A program made the translations under genes and the position numbers. DNA of 64,000 nucleotides from Taxillus chinensis. Its lineage: Eukaryota; Streptophyta; Magnoliopsida; Santalales; Loranthaceae. Below, piece after piece: positions 58,432-64,000 of the stretch (position 1 is the first letter of the stretch; each line of letters starts with the position of its first letter). The notes below the pieces were generated by a model that saw nothing but the letters and a program-made list of their open reading frames with translations, ran no database searches and was not told where the DNA came from. The DNA lies in assembly GCA_023512835.1 (NCBI GenBank), contig CM042089.1:13717759-13781758 (forward strand). Reading direction: 5' to 3'.

Positions 58432-59836
58432 AGGAGATATGTGTGATATTGAACTTTTCAAGCATTAATGCTAATTTAGTGTTTTGATATTTTTAAGGTT
58501 TAGAATGCGGAGAACGACAAGCGGATTGTAAGGGTTTTTGTCATTCCCTTTTTCTTTTTCATTATAGTCTATATTTCATTATTATTGTAAGGTTTTTTTC
58601 TTTTCTTCCTTCTCACATTTCTCTTCCTCTTTATCTTGTTTTATTTGAAATTATTATTGTAAGAGTTTTATGTTTCTTATTCGTTTAATTTCATTTTATT
58701 ATTGAGAACATTAGTCTCTTTTTAATCTCTATCTTGATAATCTATGCTATTGATTCGGGTAGATAACTATTTTGATATTCATGGTTATCCTTGTTAACCT
58801 TGAATGTTTTATTGGAATTCTATGATATGTCTCATGTTATGTATGTTAAAGTTGTTATAACCTCTTATGTTTGGACAAAGTAAGTTTATGATGGGTGGTT
58901 CCAGAAAGACCTCCAATGCATTGGGTAAAGAACATCACTGGAGAGTGTCAATCCAGCTGATAATATGTTATGTTATGATATGGTATCTAGGTAATTAACC
59001 TGGATCATGATGTTATGATACGATGTCCAAATATAATCTTCTATGTTATAATTCCCTTGTGAAATGTTGATCATGTATAATGTGCGAATGTTATATGGTA
59101 TTTCCTATGTTCGATATCTTCATAATTTTCCTTACCCACTTATGTTTACCCTTACTGGCTATTTGAGCTCACCCCTTTTATGATTTCTTTTCCAACCCCA
59201 GGTAATTAAAGGAATAGAGAAACTAAGATAAGGAGTCGAGACGTGCTTGGAAATAAAGTTATGTGGAATTTAAAGATTTATTAAGTTTGATAGCTCGTGT
59301 GCTTTATTATGTAATAATGGGTTAAAACACTTAGTCTCTAAACCCCTAAACCTTAAAGATCTTGGATTGGAATTTGTAATAATTAATGGTTTGTTTGATG
59401 AAATAGTTAGAAGTTTGAAATTTATATCAAACTTGTATTTTAATTTCCGTTAACGCACCCGATTTGAAAGTTCCGAATTTGGGGGCGTTACAATAGTAGT
59501 ATGACATTTTTGGTATTGCTGATTTTAAACCTACCACCCAAGTTCAAAACTGGCATATTGGGATCTGATTCTATTTCCTCATTTCCTCAATAAAATCCTT
59601 TCGTTACTTTACAGATCGCATAAAAGATATTGATGAAGCAAATAATGAATTATAAGACCCAGACCATTTTAAGAGCATGGGATTAGCGTACAACAAACCA
59701 TATTTAATGCATATATTGTCTACATGAGTTTCTTTTCAAAAGGGGTGACCAAAACAATACACCTTTACATCTTATGAGACTTCCTAAACTTAATGTTGTC
59801 ATTCCCAACCACAACATCAAAAATATGGACCAACAC

Positions 59837-60096
59837 TGATAACAGTTAAATTTGTCATTAAATTTGCATGTAATTTATGAGCTTTTATTTAATATTTTGT
59901 TGAATTAATATATTTTTATAATAGTTTTCTCCAATTTTAGTTATTTACTGGTTTTAATTATTTTTATAGATTTAATATTAGTTTTGGTGATTTTTAATGT
60001 TAAATTGATTATTTCAATTTTAATATTAAATTTTTGAGCTAATTTGTAAATTTATTATATGATTAAAAATACTTTAATTTGGATATACAATTTTTG

Positions 60097-60195
<99 letters not shown>

Positions 60196-61436
60196 GCATT
60201 TATTGCACTATTGCAGGAAAGTTTGATAACAATTTAAATGAAATTTGAGAGCATTTAATGAGGTGGCCAAAAATTAAAAGGAAGAAATAAAAGAGATGTA
60301 TGGGTGTTGCTACGTGGGGAGAAAAATTGAAGTTGGGAGATTGGGTTTAAATTTGATGGAGCCCGTATGAATTAAGATGAGAAAAATAGCATCTTTATTT
60401 ACGCATGGAATTGGAAGCTTTAATTGTGGTGGGGTCTACTCTTATTTGTTATGGCTTTAGGTGATGCATGCGTGTATGGTGCGGAGAATTAAAATGGAAG
60501 CATGTATTGAATTTGATTGGTGAAATATAATTAGAAACAAAAGCTTCTCTAAAAAGAAAAAAGAAAGAGGAAACCCATGGTCGATATAAGAGAGACCCAT
60601 CGACGCCGCCTTCATCTACCGCCACTAATATCCATCTCACACCCATAACTCCAACAGCCCATCTCATCCGAGCAACGTCACTCCATCACGCTACCTCTAA
60701 TCTCCATCGTCCCATCACGCGCAACAATTCATAGCAGGGCTTTCGGCGCGACACGATGAGACTTCTCTTATTTTATGTATTGATTTTCTGTATTTGATTT
60801 AACGTCAAACTTCAATTGTTATTTTGAATTTCTATTTTTCATCTGAATAATTTATTTAGGTGCTATATTTTGTAATTCGTTCCTCTATCTATTTTAAATT
60901 CTTTATAATTAATTTACGGTTGTAGTTAATTGTGGATTGTTTAAAACATAAATTTTAATTGTGATTAATTTGCGATTGCAGTTAATTAATTTTGATATGT
61001 GAAGATTATTATTCGTAGTGAATGATTTGGTCTTCCGAATGCAAAACATAATCGTTTCTAAAATTGATACGAGTTCAAGTCTGATTCCTAATGTGAATTC
61101 CTAATTTAATTATAATCATGAAATTTTGGTTTAATTGAATTATGGGGCCCTAAATATGTTATCGTATTTTTAGAAGATAATGATAAATAATAATTGAAGT
61201 GAAAGGTTGAATCAATTGCGTCTTTAGTTAATTAATTTTATTTACATATTTTAATTTTATTTTAATTACATACAAAATCCCCCTAATTCTCTAACTTAAC
61301 TTTTCTTTATTTTTCTTGAATAATAAGTTGAATTAAATTTTATAAGTTCTCCGGTTAGTGAACGACCTAGGTTAGCCATATGCTATACTTAGTTTAAATT
61401 TTATTTGAAGTACGTGTGCGACAAATGCCCTTTTCA
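59837..61436 (+). mobile_element. Probable solo LTR of an Athila-like or related Gypsy element
   Basis: Begins TGATAACAGTTAAATTTGTC, a start common to a group of plant Gypsy LTRs, and ends about TGCCCTTTTCA. Flanks AACAC (59832-59836) and AATAC (61437-61441) match at four of five positions, differing by one transition. Near the end, GTTCTCCGGTTAGTGAACGA and ACGTGTGCGACAAATG recall the conserved end of such LTRs. No coding region. It contains the CT/TA microsatellite. Confidence 0.5.
60098..60194. repeat. Compound (CT)20(TA)28 microsatellite
   Basis: About 40 bases of CT repeat run directly into about 57 bases of TA repeat, a switch likely made by replication slippage and a single transversion. 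It would be highly variable between individuals. Confidence 0.92.
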
Positions 61437-62012
61437 AATACCTAACCAAGGCAATTATCATCGATCTACCTCCAGGTCAACCTCAGAAATAGTAATATGA
61501 GGGAAGTCAAAATGCATCTCGCCTCTATGTCAAGATCGATATCTACCTTGCATGATGAGTGCTCAATGTGAAGCAATCTTCACATATTTTTTCATGGAAC
61601 CACTTGAATTAGAACCCAAAAAACAGGATCTCAAGCATCACCCAAAGCCACTTCCAAGATACCTTACGTGCTTGTGTTTCATGGCCAGTTGTTTCCCATT
61701 CATTTCTCTTGGGCATTTCATCAAACATATTACCCTCAGTTACCTCTTATGCATCTCATCGTCATCAATGACCCTTGATCATGCCCTTCTTAGAGCTGGT
61801 CGCCACTGAGGATGGTGGATGCTTTGTGCAACTTTTCACCTTCCCCTCTCTCTAGGGTCTATTTACTCCACATCAAAGAACAAACAATGAAAACTAAAAA
61901 AAACAAAGACCATTTTTTGAGAACAGAACAAAACTCAAAACAACAAAATAAGAACAAAAAGAATAATCAAATGGCGTAAGGCAGGCGATGATGGGAGAGG
62001 GTCGCTGGAGAT
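61437..62012. other. MULE interior before the right arm, no gene seen
   Basis: The 85-codon ORF at 61552-61809 has no recognisable domain. Confidence 0.5.
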
Positions 62013-62192
62013 GCAAACATACTTGATTAACGTTGAAGAACCTGATATTCGCAATGGAAAGGAGAAGCGACAGAAAGGAGAGGTGAACGATGGGAGGAGG
62101 TTGCTACTAGCACTGGTGTTTACAAGAAGGAGAGGTGGATGAGGTAAACGATGAATCGCGATGACTCACGAGGCGAAGGAGAGACGACGGTA
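62013..62192 (-). repeat. Right inverted-repeat arm of the MULE (interrupted)
   Basis: Complement of the left arm at 52586-52765. Its outer side stops exactly where the TGTCACGCCC LTR start begins, which indicates that the LTR inserted into this arm. Confidence 0.8.
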
Positions 62193-64000
62193 TGTCACGC
62201 CCCCGAATTCCAGGGAACCCGGAACCGGGTACATGACTTCCCCTTGCCCGCACCCGAAAGGTCAAGGGGTTGGTGACTAGCACCAATAGAGACTACACCG
62301 CGGGTGCTGTCTCAAATATGCAACCCCGTACGATCATACACCAAGGGTAATCCTGTACTTTCCCATATATCATCATGCATACAAAGAGTCAAACAATCAT
62401 ACAGACATCACATCATACAAGTATGCAAATACAACCGTCCACGGACCCATGTCCGGGATATCACATAAAATAATACGAATATAATCGTATCATACATCGA
62501 GTAGTGGGCGTCCTCCTGGAAGAAAGTCCTCCACTAGTCTCGGGTCACACCTGAAAAGGGTAAACAACAAGTAGGGGTGAGCGGCAAGCTCAGTAGGTGA
62601 CCCTAACACTCCACATCATGCAACACATATAAGTCTATACTATATGCTCAGTGTACTCGTGCACCGTGTAGTGTGCACAATTATCAGGACTCAGCCTGCA
62701 ACAAACATCAGGACAACTTGTCCACGATCCTCCATGGGATCCCAGCTCAGGGCACTCAGCCCTAGCTCCACGAGCTCGACGGCTCAACTCAGGCCTTAGC
62801 CTGTCCACAACGCAATATGCCCGGCCACAGTCGCCACACAGGCCTGCCATCGGTTCATATGCCTGCCACGTCAACCACATAGCACCATCGGTGCATCACG
62901 GTGAGAACCCAAACAAGTCACGGAGTCCATGCCCCAATACCTCACATCAACATACTAACATTAGTATGGCATGCCATTCTCAACATTTCCTTTAGAATTG
63001 TAGCCAGTCTTCACAAGTAAATCCTCAACCCTTGATTTATGAAGGAAGTACCCATAGCAGCTATTTTCTTGAAATTAAAAGTCCCGGCATTGGGTTCCCA
63101 TAGCATAAATAAGATAATCTGATTTTTGGGGATTTTTCTGAGATGTCTAACCCCACTTTCCAAAAATTCACCACTACGGACTTTTAGGTTTTTCCGAGAT
63201 TTTACACTAAAACTCAATTTTCACATTTTGAAATAGGGGGAATTAATTTTTCTAGTATTTTTCTTTGAATCCAAATGGGGGGTATTTCGTTATTTACATA
63301 GTAACTTAAATACTTAAATGTGTAGATGGGTATAGGTTACGGTGTAAATAGGTCCAGGATCAGTATTTCGAATCGCCAGGTGAAACTACATTTTCGAATC
63401 TGCCTTTACTGTATTTCGAATCTGTATTTTCGAATCTCTTTTCGGACCGCCTTCGACTCTCGAACCTACACTCGAACTACCTTCAAAAACTACCTTCGAA
63501 GTACCCATGAACTGCCTTCGAAACTCCCTTCGAACCTTCGAAACGATACTCGAAAATTGCACATTCGACACTCGAAATTACACTACATCGAACCTACCTT
63601 CGAACCTTCGAACCTTCGAAACTGCACATTCGAAATTTTCAATTTCCAATCGATCTCATCGGCTATTCTCTACCCAGTTCACGACAGTTACTGTTTATCA
63701 TCGTTTTTCACCTGTTTCTCGTCTGGATTCAACCCGGAATCTCATAAAACTCATACCTAATACTATATATTAGGTTTTAAATCGCGTCTTACCCCTCAGA
63801 ACGCATTTAAATACAAGATTCAACCCAAAATTGGTTTTTCCCCAAATTCTAGGGTTCAACACGAATTTGCATGATTTCATCAAATTCTTACATGTTAATC
63901 CAAAAAAAGCCACAAGAAAAGGGTGAAGAATCAATGGAACACCTACCTGGAATGATTCTTGATGCTTGAACGAGCTCAAAACGCCCCAAATCGAAGGCTC
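62193..64000 (+). mobile_element. Gypsy LTR, partial (runs off the window)
   Basis: Starts TGTCACGCCCCCGAATTCC, a typical opening of plant Gypsy LTRs of the Tekay/Del group, directly after the MULE arm. GC-rich text with several GGGTGACTAGC-like stretches follows, then the TTCGAA-rich tract. No LTR end, primer site or coding region is reached, so whether it is a solo LTR or a full element cannot be seen. The ORF at 63326-63760 is a by-product of the repeat tract. Confidence 0.6.
63366..63640. repeat. TTCGAA-rich irregular repeat
   Basis: More than twenty TCGA-containing words (TTCGAA, CTCGAA, CCTTCGAACC) occur in about 275 bases, spaced irregularly at 7-25 bases. Three adjacent CCTTCGAA copies lie at about 63597-63620. 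TTCGAA is self-complementary, so the tract reads almost alike on both strands. Confidence 0.8.

Larger units (their letters stand above)
56561..59492 (+). mobile_element. Solo LTR of a Tekay/Del-like Gypsy element
   Basis: Starts TGTAAGATCCGAGATTTTTA and ends GGGGGCGTTACA, flanked by a perfect 5-bp duplication ATAGT (56556-56560 and 59493-59497). At 2932 bp with no coding content it is a solo LTR; ends of this kind are common in plant chromoviruses of the Del/Tekay group. A likely promoter lies near 57530 (CCTATATAAGGAG). It includes the 35-base tandem repeat at 57741-57905. Confidence 0.8.
52404..62192 (+). mobile_element. FAR1-type Mutator-like element with long inverted repeats
   Basis: Bases 52586-52765 and the complement of 62013-62192 are 180-base inverted arms, roughly 85% alike by eye. 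Shared stretches include CTCGTGAGTC, TTCATCGTTTACCTCATCCA and AGTATGTTTGC-type inner ends. A FAR1-type transposase lies between them. The left end is placed at the base after the (AT)n tract and may be off. The outer part of the right arm is cut off by the LTR that starts at 62193 and should continue beyond the window. Two solo LTRs have inserted in the interior; without them the visible element is about 5.2 kb. Confidence 0.7.

Noticed and set aside
63326..63773. 144- and 88-codon ORFs rich in Arg, Ser, Thr and Asn
   Set aside because: They arise from the TTCGAA-rich repeat and have no domain.

Overview
The window is transposon-dense nuclear DNA from a flowering plant, with no intact host gene. 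Evidence for a plant: Ty3/Gypsy elements of Athila, Tat-like and chromovirus type, a Ty1/Copia element, hAT, CACTA and FAR1-type Mutator-like (MULE) transposons, an Au-type SINE remnant, and an intron-bearing fragment of the plant vacuole-membrane-protein gene KMS1. I cannot name the genus from sequence alone; the Athila/Tat mix and codon-rich KMS1 match fit a eudicot or other angiosperm.

Layout. 1-1257 is unassigned AT-rich DNA with a 26-bp perfect palindrome. 1258-4852 is a 3.6-kb solo LTR of Tat/Ogre type with a CTAAC target duplication. 5341-5512 is a SINE remnant. 7507-8618 is an internally deleted chromovirus on the minus strand. 8857-14931 is a decayed hAT transposon (8-bp duplication TATTTGAG) into which a 4.0-kb, nearly complete hAT (9763-13771, 8-bp duplication GTGGCGAC) has inserted. 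16411-35898 is a Copia element on the minus strand, split by two insertions: a 1.8-kb solo LTR in its leader (33725-35535) and a complete 13.2-kb Athila-like element in its pol gene (18278-31484, duplication ATTGT). 38634-39914 holds three exons of a broken KMS1 gene. 41192-41895 is a non-autonomous hAT-like element. 44534-45040 has a small ORF with a TATA box and a faint DUF7745-like remnant. 46077-48934 looks like a non-autonomous CACTA element. 52404-62192 is a FAR1-type MULE with long inverted repeats, itself carrying two solo LTRs (56561-59492 and 59837-61436). An LTR of another Gypsy element runs from 62193 to the end of the window.

The most unusual object is the Athila-like element. 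Between pol and its 3' LTR it carries a third reading frame of 782 codons that ends in a Ulp1/SENP-type (C48) cysteine protease domain with its His, Asp, Gln and Cys signature in place. The 400 bases upstream of that frame hold six CACGTG G-boxes and a TATA box, resembling the element's own LTR promoter and suggesting separate transcription of this third gene.

A second theme is decay. Premature stops in Copia, Athila, chromovirus and hAT frames are almost all TAG or TAA in positions where a Gln codon (CAG or CAA) is expected or plausible. This is what deamination of methylated cytosine in CHG/CHH context would leave in silenced plant transposons. All statements come from reading the sequence; no database search was run.
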